A stretch of DNA of 64,000 nucleotides from Bugulina stolonifera (taxonomy: Eukaryota; Bryozoa; Gymnolaemata; Cheilostomatida; Bugulidae). The stretch is from contig OW285195.1 in NCBI GenBank assembly GCA_935421135.1, forward strand, positions 3,418,701 to 3,482,700. The letters are read 5' to 3'. Of this stretch, positions 29,837 to 43,911 are shown one piece after another. Under the pieces are notes generated by a model. The model did no database searches, was not told where the DNA came from, and worked only from the letters and a program-made list of their open reading frames with translations. How positions within the stretch are numbered: position 1 is the stretch's first letter; the number at the start of each line of letters is the position of its first letter. A program made the position numbers and the translations under genes.

Positions 29837-30703
29837 GTATAATAATACATGTAAGTAAAAGCATACAATAACTATTATAGTGTCAGTGTATAATAATACA
29901 TGTGAGTAAAAGCATACAATAACTATTATAGTGTCAGTGTATAATAATACATGTAAGTAAAAGCATACAATAACTATTATAGTGTCAGTGTATAATAATA
30001 CATGTAAGTAAAAGCATACAATAACTATTATAGTGTCAGTGTATAATAATACATGTGAGTAAAAGCATACAATAACTATTATAGTGTCAGTGTATAACAA
30101 TACATGTAAGTAAAAGCATACAATAACTATTATAGTGTCAGTGTATAACAATACATGTAAGTAAGAGCATACAATAACTATTATAGTGTCAGTGTATAAT
30201 AATACATGTAAGTAAAAGCATACAATAACTATTATAGTGTCAGTGTATAATAATACATGTGAGTAAAAGCATACAATAACTATTATAGTGTCAGTGTATA
30301 ATAATACATGTAAGTAAAAGCATACAATAACTATTATAGTGTCAGTGTATAACAATACATGTGAGTAAGAGCATACAATAACTATTATAGTGTCAGTGTA
30401 TAATAATACATGTAAGTAAAAGCATACAATAACTATTATAGTGTCAGTGTATAATAATACATGTAAGTAAAAGCATACAATAACTATTATAGTGTCAGTG
30501 TATAATAATACATGTGAGTAAAAGCATACAATAACTATTATAGTGTCAGTGTATAATAATACATGTAAGTAAAAGCATACAATAACTATTATAGTGTCAG
30601 TGTATAACAATACATGTGAGTAAGAGCATACAATAACTATTATAGTGTCAGTGTATAATAATACATGTAAGTAAAAGCATACAATAACTATTATAGTGTC
30701 AGT

Positions 30704-31060
30704 GTATAATAATACATGTAAGTAAAAGCGTACAATAACTATTATAGTGTCAGTGTATAACAATACATGTAAGTAAGAGCATACAATAACTATTATAGTG
30801 TCAGTGTATAATAATACATGTAAGTAAAAGCATACAATAACTATTATAGTGTCAGTGTATAATAATACATGTGAGTAAAAGCATACAATAACTATTATAG
30901 TGTCAGTGTATAATAATACATGTAAGTAAAAGCATACAATAACTATTATAGTGTCAGTGTATAATAATACATGTAAGTAAAAGCATACAATAACTATTAT
31001 AGTGTCAGTGTATAATAATACATGTGAGTAAAAGCATACAATAACTATTATAGTGTCAGT
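30704..31060 (+). repeat. Seven-monomer segment, copy 2 of a 36-monomer offset pair
   Basis: Second copy of 28,868-29,224, including the rare AGCGTAC. The next monomers differ: 31,061 carries G43, while 29,225 carries C7. Confidence 0.85.
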
Positions 31061-32131
31061 GTATAATAATACATGTAAGTAAAAGCATACAATAACTATT
31101 ATGGTGTCAGTGTATAATAATACATGTAAGTAAAAGCATACAATAACTATTATGGTGTCAGTGTATAATAATACATGTGAGTAAAAGCATACAATAACTA
31201 TTATAGTGTCAGTGTATAATAATACATGTAAGTAAAAGCATACAATAACTATTATAGTGTCAGTGTATAATAATACATGTAAGTAAAAGCATACAATAAC
31301 TATTATAGTGTCAGTGTATAATAATACATGTAAGTAAAAGCATACAATAACTATTATGGTGTCAGTGTATAATAATACATGTGAGTAAAAGCATACAATA
31401 ACTATTATAGTGTCAGTGTATAATAATACATGTAAGTAAAAGCATACAATAACTATTATAGTGTCAGTGTATAATAATACATGTAAGTAAAAGCATACAA
31501 TAACTATTATAGTGTCAGTGTATAATAATACATGTAAGTAAAAGCATACAATAACTATTATAGTGTCAGTGTATAACAATACATGTGAGTAAGAGCATAC
31601 AATAACTATTATAGTGTCAGTGTATAATAATACATGTAAGTAAAAGCATACAATAACTATTATAGTGTCAGTGTATAATAATACATGTAAGTAAAAGCAT
31701 ACAATAACTATTATGGTGTCAGTGTATAATAATACATGTAAGTAAAAGCATACAATAACTATTATGGTGTCAGTGTATAATAACACATGTAAGTAAAAGC
31801 ATACAATAACTATTATAGTGTCAGTGTATAACAATACATGTGAGTAAGAGCATACAATAACTATTATAGTGTCAGTGTATAATAATACATGTAAGTAAAA
31901 GCATACAATAACTATTATAGTGTCAGTGTATAATAATACATGTAAGTAAAAGCATACAATAACTATTATGGTGTCAGTGTATAATAATACATGTAAGTAA
32001 AAGCATACAATAACTATTATGGTGTCAGTGTATAATAATACATGTAAGTAAAAGCATACAATAACTATTATAGTGTCAGTGTATAATAATACATGTAAGT
32101 AAAAGCATACAATAACTATTATAGTGTCAGT

Positions 32132-32488
32132 GTATAACAATACATGTAAGTAAAAGCATACAATAACTATTATAGTGTCAGTGTATAATAATACATGTAA
32201 GTAAGAGCATACAATAACTATTATGGTGTCAGTGTATAATAATACATGTAAGTAAAAGCATACAATAACTATTATAGTGTCAGTGTATAATAATACATGT
32301 AAGTAAAAGCATACAATAACTATTATGGTGTCAGTGTATAATAATACATGTAAGTAAAAGCATACAATAACTATTATAGTGTCAGTGTATAACAATACAT
32401 GTAAGTAAAAGCATACAATAACTATTATAGTGTCAGTGTATAATAATACATGTAAGTAAAAGCATACAATGACTATTATGGTGTCAGT
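32132..32488 (+). repeat. Seven-monomer module, occurrence at 32.1 kb
   Basis: The ordered types are C7; G23 plus G43; plain; G43; plain; C7; G34 plus G43. The same order occurs at 307, 1,939, 36,569 and 41,006, with a six-of-seven match at 42,791. The three occurrences at 32,132, 36,569 and 41,006 are equally spaced by 4,437 bp (87 monomers), although the sequence between them is only partly alike. Confidence 0.85.
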
Positions 32489-33559
32489 GTATAATAATAC
32501 ATGTAAGTAAAAGCATACAATAACTATTATAGTGTCAGTGTATAATAATACATGTAAGTAAAAGCATACAATGACTATTATGGTGTCAGTGTATAATAAT
32601 ACATGTAAGTAAAAGCATACAATAACTATTATAGTGTCAGTGTATAATAATACATGTAAGTAAAAGCATACAATAACTATTATAGTGTCAGTGTATAACA
32701 ATACATGTGAGTAAGAGCATACAATAACTATTATAGTGTCAGTGTATAATAATACATGTAAGTAAAAGCATACAATAACTATTATAGTGTCAGTGTATAA
32801 TAATACATGTGAGTAAAAGCATACAATAACTATTATAGTGTCAGTGTATAATAACACATGTAAGTAAAAGCATACAATAACTATTATAGTGTCAGTGTAT
32901 AACAATACATGTAAGTAAAAGCATACAATAACTATTATGGTGTCAGTGTATAATAATACATGTAAGTAAAAGCATACAATAACTATTATGGTGTCAGTGT
33001 ATAATAATACATGTAAGTAAAAGCATACAATAACTATTATAGTGTCAGTGTATAATAATACATGTAAGTAAAAGCATACAATAACTATTATAGTGCCAGT
33101 GTATAATAATACATGTAAGTAAGAGCATACAATAACTATTATAGTGTCAGTGTATAATAATACATGTAAGTAAAAGCATACAATGACTATTATAGTGTCA
33201 GTGTATAATAATACATGTAAGTAAAAGCATACAATAACTATTATGGTGTCAGTGTATAATAATACATGTAAGTAAAAGCATACAATAACTATTATAGTGT
33301 CAGTGTATAATAACACATGTAAGTAAAAGCATACAATAACTATTATAGTGTCAGTGTATAATAATACATGTAAGTAAAAGCATACAATAACTATTATAGT
33401 GTCAGTGTATAATAATACATGTAAGTAAAAGCATACAATAACTATTATAGTGTCAGTGTATAACAATACATGTGAGTAAAAGCATACAATAACTATTATA
33501 GTGTCAGTGTATAATAATACATGTAAGTAAAAGCATACAATAACTATTATAGTGCCAGT

Positions 33560-34885
33560 GTATAATAATACATGTAAGTAAGAGCATACAATAACTATTA
33601 TAGTGTCAGTGTATAATAATACATGTAAGTAAAAGCATACAATGACTATTATAGTGTCAGTGTATAATAATACATGTAAGTAAAAGCATACAATAACTAT
33701 TATAGTGTCAGTGTATAATAATACATGTAAGTAAAAGCATACAATAACTATTATAGTGTCAGTGTATAACAATACATGTGAGTAAGAGCATACAATAACT
33801 ATTATAGTGTCAGTGTATAATAATACATGTAAGTAAAAGCATACAATAACTATTATGGTGTCAGTGTATAATAATACATGTAAGTAAAAGCATACAATAA
33901 CTATTATGGTGTCAGTGTATAATAATACATGTAAGTAAAAGCATACAATAACTATTATGGTGTCAGTGTATAATAACACATGTGAGTAAAAGCATACAAT
34001 AACTATTATAGTGTCAGTGTATAATAATACATGTGAGTAAAAGCATACAATAACTATTATGGTGTCAGTGTATAATAATACATGTAAGTAAAAGCATACA
34101 ATAACTATTATGGTGTCAGTGTATAATAATACATGTAAGTAAAAGCATACAATAACTATTATAGTGTCAGTGTATAATAATACATGTAAGTAAAAGCATA
34201 CAATAACTATTATAGTGCCAGTGTATAATAATACATGTAAGTAAGAGCATACAATAACTATTATAGTGTCAGTGTATAATAATACATGTAAGTAAAAGCA
34301 TACAATGACTATTATATTGTCAGTGTATAATAATACATGTAAGTAAAAGCATACAATAACTATTATAGTGTCAGTGTATAATAATACATGTAAGTAAAAG
34401 CATACAATAACTATTATAGTGTCAGTGTATAACAATACATGTGAGTAAGAGCATACAATAACTATTATAGTGTCAGTGTATAATAATACATGTAAGTAAA
34501 AGCATACAATAACTATTATGGTGTCAGTGTATAATAATACATGTGAGTAAGAGCATACAATAACTATTATGGTGTCAGTGTATAATAATACATGTAAGTA
34601 AAAGCATACAATAACTATTATAGTGTCAGTGTATAACAATACATGTAAGTAAAAGCATACAATAACTATTATAGTGTCAGTGTATAATAATACATGTAAG
34701 TAAAAGCATACAATAACTATTATGGTGTCAGTGTATAATAATACATGTAAGTAAAAGCATACAATAACTATTATGGTGTCAGTGTATAATAATACATGTA
34801 AGTAAAAGCATACAATAACTATTATAGTGTCAGTGTATAATAATACATGTAAGTAAAAGCATACAATAACTATCATAGTGCCAGT
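33560..34885 (+). repeat. 13-monomer (663-bp) HOR, two copies
   Basis: Copies lie at 33,560-34,222 and 34,223-34,885. Both begin G23; G34; plain; plain; C7 plus G17 plus G23; G43 and end in a monomer with the GTGCC marker (34,218 and 34,881). The middle monomers differ: the first has a C10 plus G17 copy, the second an extra C7. Private changes (ATTATATTGT near 34,316 and TATCATAG near 34,873) sit in the second copy. Confidence 0.8.
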
Positions 34886-36568
34886 GTATAATAATACATG
34901 TAAGTCAGAGCATACAATAACTATTATAGTGTCAGTGTATAATAATACATGTAAGTAAAAGCATACAATGACTATTATAGTGTCAGTGTATAATAATACA
35001 TGTAAGTAAAAGCATACAATAACTATTATGGTGTCAGTGTATAATAATACATGTAAGTAAAAGCATACAATAACTATTATAGTGTCAGTGTATAATAATA
35101 CATGTAAGTAAAAGCATACAATAACTATTATAGTGCCAGTGTATAATAATACATGTAAGTAAGAGCATACAATAACTATTATAGTGTCAGTGTATAATAA
35201 TACATGTAAGTAAAAGCATACAATGACTATTATAGTGTCAGTGTATAATAATACATGTAAGTAAGAGCATACAATAACTATTATAGTGTCAGTGTATAAT
35301 AATACATGTAAGTAAAAGCATACAATGACTATTATAGTGTCAGTGTATAATAATACATGTAAGTAAAAGCATACAATAACTATTATGGTGTCAGTGTATA
35401 ATAATACATGTAAGTAAAAGCATACAATAACTATTATAGTGTCAGTGTATAATAATACATGTAAGTAAAAGCATACAATAACTATTATAGTGCCAGTGTA
35501 TAATAATACGTGTAAGTAAGAGCATACAATAACTATTATAGTGTCAGTGTATAATAATACATGTAAGTAAAAGCATACAATGACTATTATAGTGTCAGTG
35601 TATAATAATACATGTAAGTAAAAGCATACAATAACTATTATAGTGTCAGTGTATAACAATACATGTGAGTAAAAGCATACAATAACTATTATAGTGTCAG
35701 TGTATAACAATACATGTGAGTAAGAGCATACAATGACTATTATGGTGTCAGTGTATAATAATACATGTAAGTAAGAGCATACAATAACTATTATGGTGTC
35801 AATGTATAATAATACATGTAAGTAAAAGCATACAATAACTATTATAGTGTCAGTGTATAATAATACATGTAAGTAAAAGCATACAATAACTATTATAGTG
35901 TCAGTGTATAATAATACATGTAAGTAAAAGCATACAATAACTATTATAGTGTCAGTGTATAATAATACATGTAAGTAAGAGCATACAATGACTATTATGG
36001 TGTCAGTGTATAATAATACATGTAAGTAAAAGCATACAATAACTATTATAGTGTCAGTGTATAATAATACATGTAAGTAAGAGCATACAATAACTATTAT
36101 GGTGTCAGTGTATAATAATACATGTAAGTAAAAGCATACAATAACTATTATAGTGTCAGTGTATAACAATACATGTAAGTAAGAGCATACAATAACTATT
36201 ATAGTGTCAGTGTATAATAATACATGTAAGTAAAAGCATACAATAACTATTATAGTGTCAGTGTATAACAATACATGTGAGTAAGAGCATACAATAACTA
36301 TTATAGTGTCAGTGTATAACAATACATGTGAGTAAAAGCATACAATAACTATTATAGTGTCAGTGTATAATAATACATGTAAGTAAGAGCATACAATAAC
36401 TATTATAGTGTCAGTGTATAATAATACATGTAAGTAAAAGCATACAATAACTATTATGGTGTCAGTGTATAATAATACATGTAAGTAAAAGCATACAATA
36501 ACTATTATAGTGTCAGTGTATAATAATACATGTAAGTAAAAGCATACAATAACTATTATAGTGTCAGT

Positions 36569-36925
36569 GTATAACAATACATGTAAGTAAAAGCATACAA
36601 TAACTATTATAGTGTCAGTGTATAATAATACATGTAAGTAAGAGCATACAATAACTATTATGGTGTCAGTGTATAATAATACATGTAAGTAAAAGCATAC
36701 AATAACTATTATAGTGTCAGTGTGTAATAATACATGTAAGTAAAAGCATACAATAACTATTATGGTGTCAGTGTATAATAATACATGTAAGTAAAAGCAT
36801 ACAATAACTATTATAGTGTCAGTGTATAACAATACATGTAAGTAAAAGCATACAATAACTATTATAGTGTCAGTGTATAATAATACATGTAAGTAAAAGC
36901 ATACAATGACTATTATGGTGTCAGT
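36569..36925 (+). repeat. Seven-monomer module, occurrence at 36.6 kb
   Basis: The module order is the same as at 32,132. The fourth monomer carries a private CAGTGTGTAATA near 36,720. Downstream, an extra G34 monomer relative to the 32-kb copy moves the next C7/G17/G23 monomer to an 88-monomer offset. Confidence 0.85.
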
Positions 36926-38816
36926 GTATAATAATACATGTAAGTAAAAGCATACAATAACTATTATAGTGTCAGTGTATAATAATACATGTAAGTAAAA
37001 GCATACAATGACTATTATGGTGTCAGTGTATAATAATACATGTAAGTAAAAGCATACAATAACTATTATAGTGTCAGTGTATAATAATACATGTAAGTAA
37101 AAGCATACAATAACTATTATAGTGTCAGTGTATAATAATACATGTAAGTAAAAGCATACAATGACTATTATAGTGTCAGTGTATAACAATACATGTGAGT
37201 AAGAGCATACAATAACTATTATAGTGTCAGTGTATAATAATACATGTAAGTAAAAGCATACAATAACTATTATAGTGTCAGTGTATAATAATACATGTAA
37301 GTAAAAGCATACAATAACTATTATAGTGTCAGTGTATAATAATACATGTAAGTAAAAGCATACAATAACTATTATAGTGTCAGTGTATAACAATACATGT
37401 GAGTAAGAGCATACAATAACTATTATAGTGTCAGTGTATAATAATACATGTAAGTAAAAGCATACAATAACTATTATAGTGTCAGTGTATAATAATACAC
37501 GTGAGTAAAAGCATACAATAACTATTATGGTGTCAGTGTATAATAATACATGTAAGTAAAAGCATACAATAACTATTATGGTGTCAATGTATAATAATAC
37601 ATGTAAGTAAAAGCATACAATAACTATTATAGTGTCAGTGTATAATAATACATGTAAGTAAAAGCATACAATAACTATTATAGTGTCAGTATATAATAAC
37701 ACATGTAAGTAAAAGCATACAATAACTATTATAGTGTCAGTGTATAATAATACATGTAAGTAAGAGCATACAATAACTATTATGGTGTCAGTGTATAATA
37801 ATACATGTAAGTAAAAGCATACAATAACTATTATAGTGTCAGTGTATAACAATACATGTAAGTAAGAGCATACAATAACTATTATAGTGTCAGTGTATAA
37901 TAATACATGTAAGTAAAAGCATACAATAACTATTATAGTGTCAGTGTATAATAATACATGTAAGTAAGAGCATACAATAACTATTATAGTGTCAGTGTAT
38001 AATAATACATGTAAGTAAAAGCATACAATAACTATTATAGTGTCAGTGTATAACAATACATGTGAGTAAGAGCATACAATAACTATTATAGTGTCAGTGT
38101 ATAATAATACATGTAAGTAAAAGCATACAATAACTATTATGGTGTCAGTGTATAATAATACATGTAAGTAAAAGCATACAATAACTATTATGGTGTCAGT
38201 GTATAATAATACATGTAAGTAAAAGCATACAATAACTATTATAGTGTCAGTGTATAATAATACATGTAAGTAAGAGCATACAATAACTATTATAGTGTCA
38301 GTGTATAATAATACATGCAAGTAAAAGCATACAATAACTATTATAGTGTCAGTGTATAATAATACATGTAAGTAAAAGCATACAATAACTATTATGGTGT
38401 CAGTGTATAATAATACATGTAAGTAAAAGCATACAATAACTATTATAGTGTCAGTGTATAATAATACATGTAAGTAAAAGCATACAATAACTATTATGGT
38501 GTCAGTGTATAACAATACATGTGAGTAAGAGCATACAATAACTATTATAGTGTCAGTGTATAATAATACATGTAAGTAAAAGCATACAATAACTATTATA
38601 GTGTCAGTGTATAATAATACATGTAAGTAAGAGCATACAATAACTATTATAGTGTCAGTGTATAATAATACATGTGAGTAAAAGCATACAATAACTATTA
38701 TAGTGTCAGTGTATAATAATACATGTAAGTAAAAGCATACAATAACTATTATAGTGTCAGTGTATAACAATACATGTGAGTAAGAGCATACAATAACTAT
38801 TATAGTGTCAGTGTAT

Positions 38817-40672
38817 AATAATACATGTAAGTAAAAGCATACAATAACTATTATGGTGTCAGTGTATAATAATACATGTGAGTAAGAGCATACAATAACT
38901 ATTATAGTGTCAGTGTATAATAATACATGTAAGTAAAAGCATACAATAACTATTATAGTGTCAGTGTATAATAATACATGTAAGTAAAAGCATACAATAA
39001 CTATTATAGTGTCAGTGTATAATAATACATGTAAGTAAGAGCATACAATAACTATTATGGTGTCAGTGTATAATAATACATGTGAGTAAAAGCATACAAT
39101 AACTATTATGGTGTCAGTGTATAATAATACATGTAAGTAAAAGCATACAATAACTATTATGGTGTCAGTGTATAATAATACATGTAAGTAAGAGCATACA
39201 ATAACTATTATGGTGTCAGTGTATAATAATACATGTAAGTAAAAGCATACAATGACTATTATGGTGTCAGTGTATAATAATACATGTAAGTAAAAGCATA
39301 CAATAACTATTATAGTGTCAGTGTATAATAATACATGTAAGTAAAAGCATACAATAACTATTATAGTGTCAGTGTATAATAATACATGTAAGTAAGAGCA
39401 TACAATAACTATTATGGTGTCAGTGTATAATAATACATGTGAGTAAAAGCATACAATAACTATTATGGTGTCAGTGTATAATAATACATGTAAGTAAGAG
39501 CATACAATAACTATTATGGTGTCAGTGTATAATAATACATGTAAGTAAAAGCATACAATAACTATTATAGTGTCAGTGTATAATAATACATGTAAGTAAA
39601 AGCATACAATAACTATTATAGTGTCAGTGTATAATAATACATGTAAGTAAGAGCATACAATAACTATTATGGTGTCAGTGTATAATAATACATGTGAGTA
39701 AAAGCATACAATAACTATTATGGTGTCAGTGTATAATAATACATGTAAGTAAAAGCATACAATAACTATTATGGTGTCAGTGTATAATAATACATGTAAG
39801 TAAGAGCATACAATAACTATTATGGTGTCAGTGTATAATAATACATGTGAGTAAAAGCATACAATAACTATTATGGTGTCAGTGTATAATAATACATGTA
39901 AGTAAAAGCATACAATAACTATTATAGTGTCAGTGTATAATAATACATGTAAGTAAAAGCATACAATAACTATTATGGTGTCAGTGTATAATAATACATG
40001 TAAGTAAAAGCATACAATAACTATTATAGTGTCAGTGTATAATAATACATGTGAGTAAAAGCATACAATAACTATTATAGTGTCAGTGTATAATAATACA
40101 TGTAAGTAAAAGCATACAATAACTATTATGGTGTCAGTGTATAATAATACATGTAAGTAAAAGCATACAATAACTATTATAGTGTCAGTGTATAATAATA
40201 CATGTAAGTAAAAGCATACAATAACTATTATGGTGTCAGTGTATAATAATACATGTAAGTAAAAGCATACAATAACTATTATAGTGTCAGTGTATAATAA
40301 TACATGTGAGTAAAAGCATACAATAACTATTATAGTGTCAGTGTATAATAATACATGTAAGTAAAAGCATACAATAACTATTATGGTGTCAGTGTATAAT
40401 AATACATGTAAGTAAAAGCATACAATAACTATTATAGTGTCAGTGTATAATAATACATGTAAGTAAAAGCATACAATAACTATTATGGTGTCAGTGTATA
40501 ATAATACATGTAAGTAAAAGCATACAATAACTATTATAGTGTCAGTGTATAATAATACATGTAAGTAAAAGCATACAATAACTATTATGGTGTCAGTGTA
40601 TAATAATACATGTAAGTAAAAGCATACAATAACTATTATGGTGTCAGTGTATAATAATACATGTAAGTAAAA
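38817..40672 (+). repeat. Stretch dense in G43 and lacking C7
   Basis: G43 (TTATGGTGTC) is unusually frequent here, often with G23 or G17, and I see no C7 monomer. Because C7 creates TTG in the open minus-strand frame, this stretch has no TTG or GTG start codon although the frame itself is open. It ends at the stop-creating monomer at 40,673. Confidence 0.8.
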
Positions 40673-40675
40673 TCA
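40673..40675 (-). other. In-frame TGA created by G25-to-T, second occurrence
   Basis: This is the same AAAATCATAC change as at 4,666. Flanking monomers differ: here the two preceding monomers carry G43 and the next are plain; at 4,666 the preceding monomer is G34 plus G43 and the next carries G23. Confidence 0.95.
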
Positions 40676-41005
40676 TACAATAACTATTATAGTGTCAGTG
40701 TATAATAATACATGTAAGTAAAAGCATACAATAACTATTATAGTGTCAGTGTATAATAATACATGTAAGTAAAAGCATACAATAACTATTATAGTGTCAG
40801 TGTATAATAATACATGTAAGTAAGAGCATACAATAACTATTATAGTGTCAGTGTATAATAATACATGTAAGTAAAAGCATACAATAACTATTATGGTGTC
40901 AGTGTATAATAATACATGTAAGTAAAAGCATACAATAACTATTATAGTGTCAGTGTATAATAATACATGTAAGTAAAAGCATACAATAACTATTATAGTG
41001 TCAGT

Positions 41006-41362
41006 GTATAACAATACATGTAAGTAAAAGCATACAATAACTATTATAGTGTCAGTGTATAATAATACATGTAAGTAAGAGCATACAATAACTATTATGG
41101 TGTCAGTGTATAATAATACATGTAAGTAAAAGCATACAATAACTATTATAGTGTCAGTGTATAATAATACATGTAAGTAAAAGCATACAATAACTATTAT
41201 GGTGTCAGTGTATAATAATACATGTAAGTAAAAGCATACAATAACTATTATAGTGTCAGTGTATAACAATACATGTAAGTAAAAGCATACAATAACTATT
41301 ATAGTGTCAGTGTATAATAATACATGTAAGTAAAAGCATACAATGACTATTATGGTGTCAGT
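41006..41362 (+). repeat. Seven-monomer module, occurrence at 41.0 kb
   Basis: Third member of the equally spaced set (32,132, 36,569, 41,006). All seven monomer types agree. A six-monomer version follows at 42,791, 35 monomers on. Confidence 0.85.
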
Positions 41363-43045
41363 GTATAATAATACATGTAAGTAAAAGCATACAATAACTA
41401 TTATAGTGTCAGTGTATAACAATACATGTAAGTAAAAGCATACAATAACTATTATAGTGTCAGTGTATAATAATACATGTAAGTAAAAGCATACAATAAC
41501 TATTATAGTGTCAGTGTATAACAATACATGTGAGTAAGAGCATACAATGACTATTATGGTGTCAGTGTATAATAACACATGTAAGTAAAAGCATACAATA
41601 ACTATTATAGTGTCAGTGTATAATAATACATGTAAGTAAAAGCATACAATAACTATTATAGTGTCAGTGTATAACAATACATGTAAGTAAAAGCATACAA
41701 TAACTATTATAGTGTCAGTGTATAATAATACATGTAAGTAAAAGCATACAATAACTATTATGGTGTCAGTGTATAACAATACATGTGAGTAAGAGCATAC
41801 AATGACTATTATGGTGTCAGTGTATAATAACACATGTAAGTAAAAGCATACAATAACTATTATAGTGTCAGTGTATAATAATACATGTAAGTAAAAGCAT
41901 ACAATAACTATTATAGTGTCAGTGTATAATAATACATGTAAGTAAAAGCATACAATAACTATTATAGTGTCAGTGTATAATAATACATGTAAGTAAAAGC
42001 ATACAATGACTATTATGGTGTCAGTGTATAATAATACATGTAAGTAAAAGCATACAATAACTATTATAGTGTCAGTGTATAACAATACATGTGAGTAAAA
42101 GCATACAATAACTATTATAGTGTCAGTGTATAATAATACATGTAAGTAAAAGCATACAATAACTATTATGGTGTCAGTGTATAATAATACATGTAAGTAA
42201 AAGCATACAATAACTATTATAGTGTCAGTGTATAATAATACATGTAAGTAAAAGCATACAATAACTATTATGGTGTCAGTGTATAATAATACATGTAAGT
42301 AAAAGCATACAATAACTATTATAGTGTCAGTGTATAATAATACATGTAAGTAAAAGCATACAATAACTATTATAGTGTCAGTGTATAATAATACATGTAA
42401 GTAAAAGCATACAATGACTATTATAGTGTCAGTGTATAATAATACATGTAAGTAAAAGCATACAATAACTATTATAGTGTCAGTGTATAATAATACATGT
42501 AAGTAAAAGCATACAATAACTATTATAGTGTCAGTGTATAATAATACATGTAAGTAAAAGCATACAATAACTATTATAGTGTCAGTGTATAATAATACAT
42601 GTAAGTAAAAGCATACAATAACTATTATGGTGTCAGTGTATAATAATACATGTAAGTAAAAGCATACAATAACTATTATGGTGTCAGTGTATAATAATAC
42701 ATGTAAGTAAAAGCATACAATAACTATTATAGTGTCAGTGTATAATAATACATGTAAGTAAAAGCATACAATAACTATTATAGTGTCAGTGTATAACAAT
42801 ACATGTAAGTAAAAGCATACAATAACTATTATAGTGTCAGTGTATAATAATACATGTAAGTAAGAGCATACAATAACTATTATGGTGTCAGTGTATAATA
42901 ATACATGTAAGTAAAAGCATACAATAACTATTATAGTGTCAGTGTATAATAATACATGTAAGTAAAAGCATACAATAACTATTATGGTGTCAGTGTATAA
43001 TAATACATGTAAGTAAAAGCATACAATAACTATTATAGTGTCAGT

Positions 43046-43911
43046 GTATAACAATACATGTAAGTAAAAGCATACAATAACTATTATAGTGTCAGTGTAT
43101 AACAATACATGTAAGTAAAAGCATACAATAACTATTATAGTGTCAGTGTATAATAACACATGTAAGTAAAAGCATACAATAACTATTATATTGTCAGTGT
43201 ATAATAATACATGTAAGTAAAAGCATACAATAACTATTATAGTGTCAGTGTATAATAACACATGTAAGTAAAAGCATACAATAACTATTATAGTGTCAGT
43301 GTATAATAACACATGTAAGTAAAAGCATACAATAACTATTATAGTGTCAGTGTATAATAATACATGTAAGTAAAAGCATACAATAACTATTATAGTGTCA
43401 GTGTATAATAACACATGTAAGTAAAAGCATACAATAACTATTATAGTGTCAGTGTATAATAATACATGTAAGTAAAAGCATACAATAACTATTATAGTGT
43501 CAGTGTATAATAACACATGTAAGTAAAAGCATACAATAACTATTATAGTGTCAGTGTATAATAACACATGTAAGTAAAAGCATACAATAACTATTATAGT
43601 GTCAGTGTATAATAATACATGTAAGTAAAAGCATACAATAACTATTATAGTGTCAGTGTATAACAATACATGTAAGTAAAAGCATACAATAACTATTATA
43701 GTGTCAGTGTATAATAACACATGTAAGTAAAAGCATACAATAACTATTATAGTGTCAGTGTATAATAATACATGTAAGTAAAAGCATACAATAACTATTA
43801 TAGTGTCAGTGTATAATAACACATGTAAGTAAAAGCATACAATAACTATTATAGTGTCAGTGTATAATAATACATGTAAGTAAAAGCATACAATAACTAT
43901 TATAGTGTCAG
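43046..43911 (+). repeat. Uniform stretch dominated by plain and C10 monomers
   Basis: About 17 monomers are nearly all plain or C10 (AACACATG), with a few C7 at 43,046, 43,097 and near 43,670. None carries G17, G23, G34 or G43. One private ATTATATTGT lies near 43,190. It is the most homogeneous part of the window, which suggests recent local expansion of one or two neighbouring monomers. Confidence 0.8.

Larger units (their letters stand above)
25802..38770 (-). other. Open minus-strand frame ended by the 25.8-kb frameshift
   Basis: This is the same 17-residue repeat, 4,322 codons. It opens at a TTG in the C7 monomer near 38,770. At the five-A run at 25,835-25,839 it slips out of frame, adds a short tail ending CIVIH, and stops at 25,802. 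D-to-G replacements (GTGCC monomers) are scattered through it. I infer it is a by-product of the monomer, as for the neighbouring frame. Confidence 0.85.
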
